A DNA stretch of 8,210 nucleotides from Actinomycetota bacterium (GCA_013817555.1 JACDCN010000081.1:1-8210); one strand, 5' to 3'. Shown: positions 1 through 6,603, numbered from the stretch's first letter. Numbers and translations are program-made. Notes: generated by a model not told the origin, from the letters alone.

Positions 1-1233
1 TTCGTGACCGTCGTCAGCGCAGGATTCGCCGCGCGTCCGGGCGGCGGAAGCGGTTCGCTCGCGATCTCGGACGCCACCGTGGTCGAGGGCTCGAGCGGTT
101 CCTCGGCGCTCGTCTTTACGGTTCAGTTCTCCGGCTCGACGAAAGCCGCGGCGACGGTCTCCTTCGCCACCTCGAACGGGACCGCGACCGCCCCCGACGA
201 TTACGCGACTGCATCGGGAAGCCTGTCGTTCGATCGACGTAATCGGACTCGAACGGTCACCGTCCAGGTCGTCGGCGACACGCTCGACGAGCAGGACGAG
301 ACGCTTTTCGTGCAGCTCTCGAGCCCTTTGGGGGCGACGATCGCGGACGGCTCGGGCCTCGGCACGATCGTGGACGACGACGGCCCGGTGCCGGTCGGGA
401 CGAAGATCGCCGCGGCCGGCGACATCGCGTGCGACCCGGCGAGCGGCTCGTTTAACGGGGGACTCGGCGTGGGCCTCGAGTGCCGTCAACGCGCGACCTC
501 CGATCTGCTGGTCGGAGCGGGCTACGAGGCTGTCCTCGGCCTCGGTGACCTCCAGTACGAGGACGGGGCGTTCTCGAAGTTCGGCGCCTCCTACGATCCG
601 TCTTGGGGGCGCGTGAAGGCGATTACGCATCCGGCGCCCGGGAACCACGAGTACCAAACTGGGGGCGCGGCGGGCTACTACCAGTACTTCGGCGCGGCTG
701 CGGGAGACCCCACGAAGGGCTACTACAGCTTCGACCTCGGCGGCTGGCACCTGATCGCGCTCAACTCCAACTGCTCCTCCGTGGGCGGTTGCGGAGCCGG
801 TTCGCCGCAGGAGCAGTGGCTCCGCGCCGATCTCGCCTCCCACTCGTCCGCGTCCTGCACCCTCGCCTATTGGCATCACCCGCGCTTCTCGTCCGGAGAG
901 CACGGGAGCGACTCGACGTACCAGGCGTTCTGGCAGGCGCTCTACGACGCGAATGCGGATCTCGTCCTCGTCGGGCACGACCACGACTACGAGCGATTTG
1001 CCCCGCAAACCCCGAGCGGCGCCCTCGACACGGTCCGCGGGATCCGCCAGTTCGTCTCCGGCGCGGGCGGCAAGAACGTCCGCACGTTCCCGACCGTGCG
1101 CGCGAACAGCGAGGCGCGAGACGTCTCGAGCCTGGGGATTCTCGAGCTCACCCTCGGCGCCAGCGGGTACAGCTGGCGTTTCCGCCCGGCTGTCGGCTCC
1201 TTCACGGACGCCGGCACCGGCTCCTGTCACTGA
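1..1233 (+). CDS. Secreted Calx-beta / metallophosphoesterase protein (5' end outside window)
   Basis: Probable extracellular phosphoesterase of the purple-acid-phosphatase-like (acid phosphatase type 7) group; the substrate is unknown. Numbering is from the GTG at position 4. Residues about 18-127 form one Calx-beta domain, with acidic calcium-type positions at E28, D65-D66, D95-E99 and D124-D126. Residues about 134-395 form the metallophosphoesterase domain: GD at 139-140, GDLQY at 181-185, GNHEY at 213-217, HH at 291-292 and GHDHDYER at 324-331. The first motif reads GDIAC rather than GDxH, which resembles the purple acid phosphatase branch. The frame is open to the left edge. The first residues (FVTVVSAGFAA) look like the end of a signal peptide, so the true start is probably just upstream and GTG 4 is likely an internal valine. 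The several cysteines suit an exported protein. The domain call is secure; the substrate and the start are not. Confidence 0.9.
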   Translation, partial: FVTVVSAGFAARPGGGSGSLAISDATVVEGSSGSSALVFTVQFSGSTKAAATVSFATSNGTATAPDDYATASGSLSFDRRNRTRTVTVQVVGDTLDEQDETLFVQLSSPLGATIADGSGLGTIVDDDGPVPVGTKIAAAGDIACDPASGSFNGGLGVGLECRQRATSDLLVGAGYEAVLGLGDLQYEDGAFSKFGASYDPSWGRVKAITHPAPGNHEYQTGGAAGYYQYFGAAAGDPTKGYYSFDLGGWHLIALNSNCSSVGGCGAGSPQEQWLRADLASHSSASCTLAYWHHPRFSSGEHGSDSTYQAFWQALYDANADLVLVGHDHDYERFAPQTPSGALDTVRGIRQFVSGAGGKNVRTFPTVRANSEARDVSSLGILELTLGASGYSWRFRPAVGSFTDAGTGSCH

Positions 1234-1254
1234 GCCCGCCGGCACTGCGTTTTT
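1210..1254 (+). terminator. Terminator-like hairpin overlapping the phosphoesterase stop codon
   Basis: GCCGGC at 1210-1215 pairs with GCCGGC at 1238-1243. Inside it, GGCTC at 1219-1223 pairs with GAGCC at 1232-1236 around an 8-base loop, with a small asymmetric internal loop between the two stems. A run of five T follows at 1250-1254, six bases after the stem. The TGA stop (1231-1233) lies at the edge of the loop and inner stem. The position fits intrinsic termination before the next operon, but the gap before the T run and its short length make this moderate. Confidence 0.45.
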
Positions 1255-1293
1255 ACGAGGTCTTATCCGACACTCAGGTTCGATCTGCTTTCG

Positions 1294-1302
1294 TATAGGT
1301 TC
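1294..1302 (+). promoter_or_regulatory. Possible -10 element for the MoxR operon
   Basis: TATAGGTTC is the only AT-rich hexamer-like site in the 80 bases between the upstream hairpin and the MoxR start codon. No convincing TTGACA-like -35 element is seen 16-18 bases before it. The core ATAGGTTC recurs at 6604-6611, just before the flippase-like gene. This is a weak, position-based call. Confidence 0.25.
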
Positions 1303-1318
1303 GCAAGAAGAGCCGCGA

Positions 1319-1326
1319 GAGAGGAG
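1319..1326 (+). promoter_or_regulatory. Ribosome binding site deciding the MoxR start
   Basis: GAGAGGAG lies 7 bases before the GTG at 1334. It is the best Shine-Dalgarno match in the operon and fixes the start well downstream of the longer open frame. Confidence 0.75.
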
Positions 1327-1333
1327 CCCTTAC

Positions 1334-2353
1334 GTGACCGAGCAGTCGGACGAAGTCACCGTCCCCTCACCGCCGGAAGCCAAAGAGCAGCTCGAGCAGG
1401 CGTTGTTCGAGATCAGGCGCGTCATCGCGGGGCAGGACGCGATGCTCGAACGGGTGCTCGTTTGCCTACTTGCGCAGGGGCATCTGCTGATCGAAGGCGT
1501 CCCCGGCCTGGCCAAGACCCTGACCATTAAGACGACCGCCGGTGTTCTCGGAGGAACGTTTGCGCGCGTCCAGTTCACCCCCGACCTGGTTCCCTCCGAC
1601 CTCGTCGGGACGCGCATCTACCGCGTCGGGGATGGCGAGTTCGACACGGAGCTCGGGCCGGTCTTCTGCAACTTCCTGCTCGCCGACGAGATCAACCGCG
1701 CGCCCGCGAAGGTCCAGTCCGCGCTGCTGGAGGTGATGCAGGAGCGTCAAGTGACGATCGCGCACACGACGTACCCCGTGCCCGAGCCCTTCCTCGTGAT
1801 GGCGACCCAGAACCCGATCGAGTCCGAAGGCACCTACCCCTTGCCGGAGGCGCAGATCGACCGGTTCATGCTCAAGGTCGTGATTGGCTACCCGCAGCAC
1901 GACGAGGAGCTGACCGTCGTCCAGCGCCAGCTCATCGCGGCGCCCGTGCTCCGTCAGGCTCTCTCGCTCGCCGATCTGACGGCGCTCCAGCGGGCGGTGT
2001 TCGACATCTACGTCGACCCGTCGCTCGTCAGCTATGCCGTGGACATCGCAACCGCGACGCGCGAGCCGGAGGCGCATGGATTGTCCGGCATCGCTCCCTA
2101 CATCTCCTACGGTGCGAGCCCGCGTGGGCCGATCAGCTTGGTGCAGGGATCGAGGGCGCTCGCGCTGATCCGTGGCCGCGAGTACGCGCTCGTGGAAGAC
2201 CTGCAGGCTCTTGCGCGAGACGCGCTCCGGCACCGGCTCGTGCTGAGCTACCAGGCTCTCGCCGAGGAGGTGAGTCCCGACGTGATCCTCGACCAGGTAC
2301 TTGCCGCCGTTCCGGCGCCGCAGCTCGACCTGGCTCGCATGAACGCGGCATGA
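1334..2353 (+). CDS. MoxR-family AAA+ ATPase
   Basis: A 339-residue cytoplasmic AAA+ ATPase of the MoxR class. Members hydrolyse ATP and act with VWA-domain partners in chaperone-like or cofactor-insertion roles. Walker A is GVPGLAKT at residues 55-62 and Walker B is LLADE at 115-119, followed by the NRAPAKVQSALLEVMQE segment typical of MoxR. Sensor 1 is ATQN at 157-160, QIDRF at about 174-178 carries the conserved arginine region, and the sensor-2-like GASPRG is at 260-265. The length is normal for the family. The GTG at 1334 is chosen because AGGAG at 1322-1326 precedes it by 7 bases and the protein then starts where MoxR proteins normally do. The frame stays open to 953, but that stretch overlaps the phosphoesterase gene and has no MoxR homology. 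It is the first gene of a five-gene operon, and its stop overlaps the next ATG. The client protein is unknown. Confidence 0.95.
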   Translation: MTEQSDEVTVPSPPEAKEQLEQALFEIRRVIAGQDAMLERVLVCLLAQGHLLIEGVPGLAKTLTIKTTAGVLGGTFARVQFTPDLVPSDLVGTRIYRVGDGEFDTELGPVFCNFLLADEINRAPAKVQSALLEVMQERQVTIAHTTYPVPEPFLVMATQNPIESEGTYPLPEAQIDRFMLKVVIGYPQHDEELTVVQRQLIAAPVLRQALSLADLTALQRAVFDIYVDPSLVSYAVDIATATREPEAHGLSGIAPYISYGASPRGPISLVQGSRALALIRGREYALVEDLQALARDALRHRLVLSYQALAEEVSPDVILDQVLAAVPAPQLDLARMNAA

Positions 2354-3285
2354 CAACTCTCCCCGCCAGCGCGCTCGTATCCTCGAACCCCGCCCGTCCG
2401 GGCCCGGGCTCGATGCCGGAAGGGCTGCTGAAAGCGCTCGACGTCTCGATCGCGCGGCGGATGGAAGGGTTGCTCGCAGGCGACTTCCGCTCGAACCTGC
2501 TCGGCACCGGCTCCGAGCTCGCCATGGTACGCCCGTACACGCCGGGCGACGACGTGCGGCGGATCGACTGGAATGTGACCGCGCGGACGAACGAGCCGCA
2601 CGTTCGCGTGGACCTCGCCGAGCGGGTGCTCGTCACCTGGCTCGTGCTCGACACGTCACTGTCGATGCAGTTCGGCACGGCTGACCGACGAAAGGCCGAC
2701 GTCGCCGAAGGCGTAGCGATCGCAATCGGGCATCTCGCAACGCGGCGAGGCAACCGCCTCGGGATCGTGACGTTCGGAGACGCCAAGCCGAGGACGATTC
2801 CGCCCAGACAGGGACGAATTGGCCTGGTCGGCCTTCTGGCCGCGCTTCGCCGAGAGCCGGAAGAGTCTGGGAACGCGGCCGGGGCAACCTCGCTCAGCCA
2901 AGGAATCTCCCGAGCGGGAGCCGGAACGCGGCAGCGATCGCTGGTCGTCGTCGTGTCCGACTTCCGGGGGCCGCAAGACTGGCGGCGGCCGCTGCTCGAG
3001 CTCGCCAGCCGCCACGACGTCGTCGCGGTCGAGATCCGGGACCCGCGCGAGCAGGAGCTCGCGAACGTGGGCTTCCTGCGGCTCGTCGACCCGGAAACGG
3101 GACGGCAGCTCCGTGTCGACACGCGCAGCCGCCGTCTCCGCGAGCGCTTCGCCGCTGCCGCGAGCGCGGAGCGGGCACAGGTCGCACGCGCGCTCACCTC
3201 CATCGGCGTCAGGCATGTCGTGCTTACCACCTCGGGAGACTGGCTTCGCCCGCTGGTCGTCTTCCTGCGCCGGCGCGGCTCGTGA
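2350..3285 (+). CDS. DUF58 domain-containing protein
   Basis: A 311-residue DUF58 protein, the usual partner of MoxR ATPases. The family has a VWA-like fold; its biochemical role is unproven and it is thought to work with MoxR in assembling or activating envelope proteins. The DUF58 signature RPYTPGDDVRRIDW is at residues 61-74, followed by TARTNEPHVR at 77-86. A MIDAS-like DTSLSM is at 101-106 and SDF at 203-205. Unlike many DUF58 proteins it shows no N-terminal membrane segments, so it is probably cytoplasmic or membrane-peripheral. The ATG at 2350 overlaps the MoxR stop (ATGA). No good ribosome binding site is visible there, so translation is probably coupled to MoxR. The 3' end overlaps the next gene's GTG by 4 bases. 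The family call is firm; the mechanism is not known. Confidence 0.92.
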   Translation: MTTLPASALVSSNPARPGPGSMPEGLLKALDVSIARRMEGLLAGDFRSNLLGTGSELAMVRPYTPGDDVRRIDWNVTARTNEPHVRVDLAERVLVTWLVLDTSLSMQFGTADRRKADVAEGVAIAIGHLATRRGNRLGIVTFGDAKPRTIPPRQGRIGLVGLLAALRREPEESGNAAGATSLSQGISRAGAGTRQRSLVVVVSDFRGPQDWRRPLLELASRHDVVAVEIRDPREQELANVGFLRLVDPETGRQLRVDTRSRRLRERFAAAASAERAQVARALTSIGVRHVVLTTSGDWLRPLVVFLRRRGS

Positions 3286-4244
3286 CCTTCTCGTGGCCGA
3301 TCGCGCTCTCCGGACTCGTCCTCCTCCCGCTGCTCGTCCTCGCGTACTTCTGGTCGGAACGGCGGCGCACCGCCTCACGGGCCTCGTTCGGCAACCCCGC
3401 CCTCCTTCCGAACGTGATCGACCGCGAGCCAGGACGCTTACGCTATCTGCCGGTCGCCATTCTCCTACTCGGCCTGGCAGCGATGATCGTCGGCGTCGCG
3501 CGACCGCATGCGATCGTCAGCGTCCCGCGCGAGGAGGCGACGGTGATTCTCGCCATGGACGTCTCCCGGTCCATGAAGGCGGAGGACGTCAAGCCGACAC
3601 GGCTCGACGCTGCGCGCGCTGCCGCCGAAGCGTTTCTCGCCCAAGTCCCGGAGAAGTTCCGAGTGGGAGTCGTGTCTTTCGCCAGCCGAGCAGCGGTCGG
3701 GGTGCCGCCCACGCACGATCGTGCTCTCGTCGAGGAAGCGCTCGACTCGCTCTCCCCCGGCGAGGGGACGGCTATCGGCGACGCGGTGGCTCTCTCCGTC
3801 CGGCTCGGGGAGCGACGGAGCGCGAGCGACGAGGTCGTTCCGCCGCGCGCGATCCTCCTCATCTCCGACGGCGCGCGTGACGGCGGGCGGGTCGATCCCA
3901 CGGAAGCCGCGAAGCAAGCCAAGGAGCAAGCTATTCCCGTGCACACCGTGCTCGTGGGAACGGCCGAGGGCGTCGTCGAAGAGACGCTGACCGGGGGATT
4001 CCGGCGCATCACCCAGGTGCCGCCGAGCCCGGAGACGCTGCAGGCGCTCTCCGCGGCAACCGGGGGCGAGTTCTTCACCGCGACGGACGACGAGCGCTTG
4101 CGCGAGGTATACGAGGAGCTCGGCTCGCGGCTGGGCGAGCGCGAGGAGTCCAGGGAGGTCACCGACTTCTTCGCCGCCGGCGCCGCGGCGCTCCTGCTCG
4201 TCGGCGGAGCGCTCTCGGCTTTCCTCTTCCAGAGGGTTCCGTGA
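3282..4244 (+). CDS. Membrane-anchored VWA protein, BatA/BatB-like (first copy)
   Basis: A 320-residue BatA/BatB-type protein. There are membrane segments at about 5-24 and 56-74, separated by a short, basic, presumably cytoplasmic loop (ERRRTASR, aerotolerance-regulator N-terminal type). A VWA domain spans about 87-285, and a third membrane segment lies at about 297-316. The MIDAS is complete: DVSRS at 93-97, T163 in TAIGD, and SDG at 195-197. This topology puts the VWA domain outside the membrane, an inference from the charge pattern. VWA MIDAS sites bind a divalent metal and usually mediate protein contacts. The protein has no cysteine. The GTG start overlaps the DUF58 stop (GTGA) and no ribosome binding site is evident, so translational coupling is likely. 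It is clearly paralogous to the VWA gene at 4945-6009. BatA versus BatB cannot be decided from sequence alone. Confidence 0.92.
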   Translation: MTFSWPIALSGLVLLPLLVLAYFWSERRRTASRASFGNPALLPNVIDREPGRLRYLPVAILLLGLAAMIVGVARPHAIVSVPREEATVILAMDVSRSMKAEDVKPTRLDAARAAAEAFLAQVPEKFRVGVVSFASRAAVGVPPTHDRALVEEALDSLSPGEGTAIGDAVALSVRLGERRSASDEVVPPRAILLISDGARDGGRVDPTEAAKQAKEQAIPVHTVLVGTAEGVVEETLTGGFRRITQVPPSPETLQALSAATGGEFFTATDDERLREVYEELGSRLGEREESREVTDFFAAGAAALLLVGGALSAFLFQRVP

Positions 4245-4948
4245 CGCGCGTTCTCCGCATTGCCGTTCTCATGGGCACACTCGCGGCGGGGCTCGCGTTG
4301 GCGTCACCTGCCGGAAGCGCAAACGAGTGCGAGGGTCTGCAAGTGTGCGTGCCGATCGTCGGGCCGTGGGTTGCGGTGCCTACGTCGGGTGGAGCGGTAC
4401 GCCCCGAGGTTGCCTGGCAGCTCACGTGTCCTCGGAACTACATCGTGGGCGGCCTGGACGCGGAGCTCAGCCGGCGAGCGATCGACGTGAGCTTCCTCGG
4501 AACGCTCGGGAGCCCGGTCAACCCCGGTATCACGACCTCGCGGTCCGTGACGTTCGTCGCGAAGCACGTGGGGAGATCGTCCGGCTTGTCGAGCTTCAAG
4601 CCCTACGTCGGCTGCATGCCGACACAAGGCGGCGGCACGCGTGTTCCGACCTCGGTCTCTGTCTTCCCACCGGGGCAGCCGGCGACCCGGCGCGCGAAGA
4701 GCGTCAGGGTGCGCCCGGGAACCACGAGCGTGAGCTTCGGATGTCGCTCTGGTGAGCGCCTCGTGGGGGCGTCGCACGCTTTCGGGTTCTTTACGAGAAC
4801 GCCCCCCGGCGCAAGTCTCGTCTCGAGCGTCAGCGGGTCCCGAGCCGTTCGCAGCGGAGAGATCCGAGTGACGGTGCGGGGCGACGCTGAGCTCCAAGGC
4901 GTCCGCGCCGTGCTCCAGGTTCAGGCTGTCTGCGCGAGGCAGCGATGA
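4241..4948 (+). CDS. Secreted two-repeat cysteine protein of unknown function in the MoxR/VWA operon
   Basis: A 235-residue protein whose family I do not recognise. It has an N-terminal signal peptide: basic MTRVLR, hydrophobic core at about 7-21, and likely cleavage near residues 25-28 (AGSAN). It has no later membrane segment, so it should be released outside the membrane. Six cysteines lie at 30, 36, 63, 125, 168 and 231. Two halves look related. Each begins with a cysteine followed 6-7 residues later by V-G (C63...VGG, C168...VGA) and ends with a cysteine 62-63 residues further on (C125, C231). This suggests an internal duplication with one disulfide per repeat, plus a possible C30-C36 pair. 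AGAGGG at 4231-4236 precedes the GTG, which overlaps the previous stop. The next gene's ATG overlaps its own stop. Its place between two VWA genes points to a partner or client of that complex. No catalytic motif was seen. Confidence 0.85.
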   Translation: MTRVLRIAVLMGTLAAGLALASPAGSANECEGLQVCVPIVGPWVAVPTSGGAVRPEVAWQLTCPRNYIVGGLDAELSRRAIDVSFLGTLGSPVNPGITTSRSVTFVAKHVGRSSGLSSFKPYVGCMPTQGGGTRVPTSVSVFPPGQPATRRAKSVRVRPGTTSVSFGCRSGERLVGASHAFGFFTRTPPGASLVSSVSGSRAVRSGEIRVTVRGDAELQGVRAVLQVQAVCARQR

Positions 4949-6009
4949 GCTTCCAGAGCCCGTGGCTCCTGCTCACCCTCCTCGTGCTCGTAGCAGCCGT
5001 CGGCGCCTGGCTCTATGCGGAGCGGCGGCGGACGCGCTACGCCGTGCGGTTCACGAACATGGACGTGCTCGCCTCGGTGGTGTCGGGACGATCGTGGCCG
5101 AGGTTCGTGCCGCCCGCGTTGTTCGCCCTCGCCCTTGCCGTGCTTCTGGCAGGTCTCGCTCGCCCGCAGGTCGAGCGGATGGTGCTGGAAGACCGCGCGA
5201 CCGTGATCCTCGTCGTCGACACCTCGCGCTCGATGCAGGCGGAGGATGTCGAGCCGACACGGCTAGGCGCGGCGCAGGAGGCAGTGCGGACATTCCTGGA
5301 GCAAGCGCCCGACCGTCTGCGAGTAGGGCTCGTCGTCTTCGCGGGAGAGACCCAGGTGGCCACGCCTCCGACCCGCGATCACGACCTCGTGCGAACCGCC
5401 GTGGACGAGATCGACACGTTCCTGGTCTTCGGCGGAACGGCGATCGGCGACGCGTTGGAGACCGCCGTCGACCTGGGCAAGCGGGCAACCGAGCAGGAGT
5501 TGCCCACGGAGGAGGAAATTGCGCTTCCCGATCCCGGTGGTCGAAGATCGTTCGCGCAGGTGACGACCTGCGACGAGCCTGGACCAGTGTCGATTCTCTT
5601 CCTCTCGGACGGCGCCCAGACGCGGGGGATCCTCCAGCCGCTCGAAGGTGCGGCCCTCGCCCGGGACGCGTGCTTCCCCGTGTTCACGGTCGCGCTCGGG
5701 ACGCCGGAGGGCACCATTGCGCGAGGTCCGTTCGGCGGAGGGGGCTTCAGCCCCGGCACGGGCGACTCTCAGCGGATTCCCGTTCCGCCTGATCCCGAGA
5801 CGCTTCGCCAGATCGCCGAGACCACTGGTGGCGAGTTCTCGGAGGCACGGACCGCCGACGCGCTCGAGAAGGCGTATGACAACCTCGGCTCGCGTCTGGG
5901 ACGAGAGCCCGGTAAGACGGAGGTCACGTTCCTGTTCGTCGCGCTCGCGGCCGGCCTCCTGGTGGCGGCAGGCGTGCTCGGCGTCTTGGTCGCGCCCCGG
6001 CTGCCTTGA
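4945..6009 (+). CDS. Membrane-anchored VWA protein, BatA/BatB-like (second copy)
   Basis: A 354-residue paralogue of the VWA protein at 3282-4244, with the same plan: membrane segments at about 6-24 and 54-72 around a basic loop (ERRRTRYAVR), a VWA domain at about 85-320, and a C-terminal membrane segment at about 328-350. The MIDAS is complete: DTSRS at 92-96, T165 in TAIGD, SDG at 221-223. It differs from its sister by about 24 extra residues between T165 and SDG, a glycine-rich stretch at about 261-275, and two cysteines (C209 in the insert and C243). These could form a disulfide if the domain is extracellular. CGAGG at 4935-4939 is a plausible ribosome binding site before the ATG, which overlaps the previous stop (ATGA). 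It is the last gene of the operon; a strong inverted repeat follows. No TPR protein (BatC/BatE type) or BatD-like gene follows it here. Confidence 0.92.
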   Translation: MSFQSPWLLLTLLVLVAAVGAWLYAERRRTRYAVRFTNMDVLASVVSGRSWPRFVPPALFALALAVLLAGLARPQVERMVLEDRATVILVVDTSRSMQAEDVEPTRLGAAQEAVRTFLEQAPDRLRVGLVVFAGETQVATPPTRDHDLVRTAVDEIDTFLVFGGTAIGDALETAVDLGKRATEQELPTEEEIALPDPGGRRSFAQVTTCDEPGPVSILFLSDGAQTRGILQPLEGAALARDACFPVFTVALGTPEGTIARGPFGGGGFSPGTGDSQRIPVPPDPETLRQIAETTGGEFSEARTADALEKAYDNLGSRLGREPGKTEVTFLFVALAAGLLVAAGVLGVLVAPRLP

Positions 6010-6015
6010 TTGCCG

Positions 6016-6055
6016 GCGCAAGATCGGAATCCACTAGCGTGGACTCCGATCGCGC
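6016..6055. terminator. Strong inverted repeat between convergent genes, likely bidirectional terminator
   Basis: The arms at 6022-6034 and 6039-6051 pair over 13 positions with a single A/C mismatch (6029/6044) and a 4-base loop, TAGC. GCGC at 6016-6019 and 6052-6055 extends the stem by 4 pairs across a 2-base bulge. It begins 7 bases after the stop of the last VWA gene and lies 57 bases past the stop of the minus-strand gene. There is no T run on either strand, so it is not a textbook intrinsic terminator. A transcript-end or RNA-stability role is inferred from position. Confidence 0.55.
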
Positions 6056-6111
6056 GAAGACCCCTAAAGGCGTCCGCTTCGCGGCCGCTGGTGCTCACTC
6101 ACATAGCAAGC

Positions 6112-6570
6112 TCATACGAGGACGATGACGAAGGGCTGGTCTGCGGGATCGTCGCGGCCGGCGGGGTGCACGGCGACGCGGAAGATGCCGCCAGGCAGCG
6201 GATCGACGACCGCGTAGGCGTTCCCTACCCCGCTTGCGACGGCGCTCGAGGCCGGGTTTCCGACGAAACGGATCTCGAACACTCCCAACGACGCTCTCCG
6301 CACCTGGATCGCCTTGCCGTTGCAGTTGAACTTTCGGCCGAAAACGACACCCGCGCTAGTGAAGGTCCCGCCGACGTTGGCAATGCCCATCGTCGGATTT
6401 CCCGTGACATACGCGATACCGCGTACTGCCCCGTTCGAGCAGCGCTGCTGGGCGACGCTCGCGCTCTGGACTCGCTCGCCGACCGCGAACGCCGAGCCTC
6501 CGAGCGCGAAGAAGAGCGCGAGCAGCGCGATCGCCGTGCCTGGTGTGAACGTTCTCTTGCGGATGGTCAT
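6112..6570 (-). CDS. Small exported protein with Thermoleophilia-type signal segment, unknown function
   Basis: A 152-residue hypothetical protein. The N-terminus has basic residues (MTIRKR), then a hydrophobic segment (TPGTAIALLALFFALGGSAFA, about residues 9-29). That segment is typical of a large group of uncharacterised exported proteins in Solirubrobacterales and relatives. Cleavage after SAFA is likely; a retained anchor is possible. The mature part has two cysteines (C44, C83), which may form a disulfide, and is rich in small and beta-prone residues. No catalytic motif was seen. The ATG at 6570 is chosen over an upstream in-frame start at 6690. GGAGGGAG sits 5 bases before the ATG, and the longer version would place 40 unrelated residues before the signal segment and overlap the divergent gene. 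It converges on the VWA operon. Confidence is good that the gene is real and low on its role. Confidence 0.8.
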   Translation of the reverse strand: MTIRKRTFTPGTAIALLALFFALGGSAFAVGERVQSASVAQQRCSNGAVRGIAYVTGNPTMGIANVGGTFTSAGVVFGRKFNCNGKAIQVRRASLGVFEIRFVGNPASSAVASGVGNAYAVVDPLPGGIFRVAVHPAGRDDPADQPFVIVLV

Positions 6571-6575
6571 GCCGG

Positions 6576-6583
6576 CTCCCTCC
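6576..6583 (-). promoter_or_regulatory. Ribosome binding site deciding the start of the minus-strand gene
   Basis: Read on the minus strand this is GGAGGGAG, 5 bases before the ATG at 6570. It is one of the clearest Shine-Dalgarno sites in the window and supports the short form of the protein. Confidence 0.75.
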
Positions 6584-6603
6584 GATTGGATTGACCTCCC
6601 ACG

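Noticed and set aside
953..1333. 127-residue N-terminal extension of the MoxR frame
   Set aside because: It overlaps the phosphoesterase coding region out of frame, translates to Ser/Ala/Arg-rich sequence, and the strong ribosome binding site at 1319-1326 supports GTG 1334.
1466..2356. Minus-strand open frame opposite MoxR
   Set aside because: Low-complexity, Arg/His/Leu-rich translation, while the plus strand has all MoxR motifs.
2133..3230. Long open frame on the minus strand, 365 codons
   Set aside because: Antisense to the DUF58 gene; arginine/serine-rich, no domain, no ribosome binding site. It is an effect of GC-rich third positions in the real gene.
2819..3880. Plus-strand open frame in another phase across the DUF58/VWA junction
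   Set aside because: Arginine/serine-rich shadow. The real frames carry the DUF58 and VWA signatures on both sides of the junction.
5263..6021. Minus-strand open frame opposite the second VWA gene
   Set aside because: No domain or start signal; charged, repetitive shadow translation of a confirmed plus-strand gene.
6010..6594. Plus-strand open frame opposite the small exported protein
   Set aside because: It covers the hairpin gap and has a biased charged composition. The minus strand shows a signal segment and a clear Shine-Dalgarno site.
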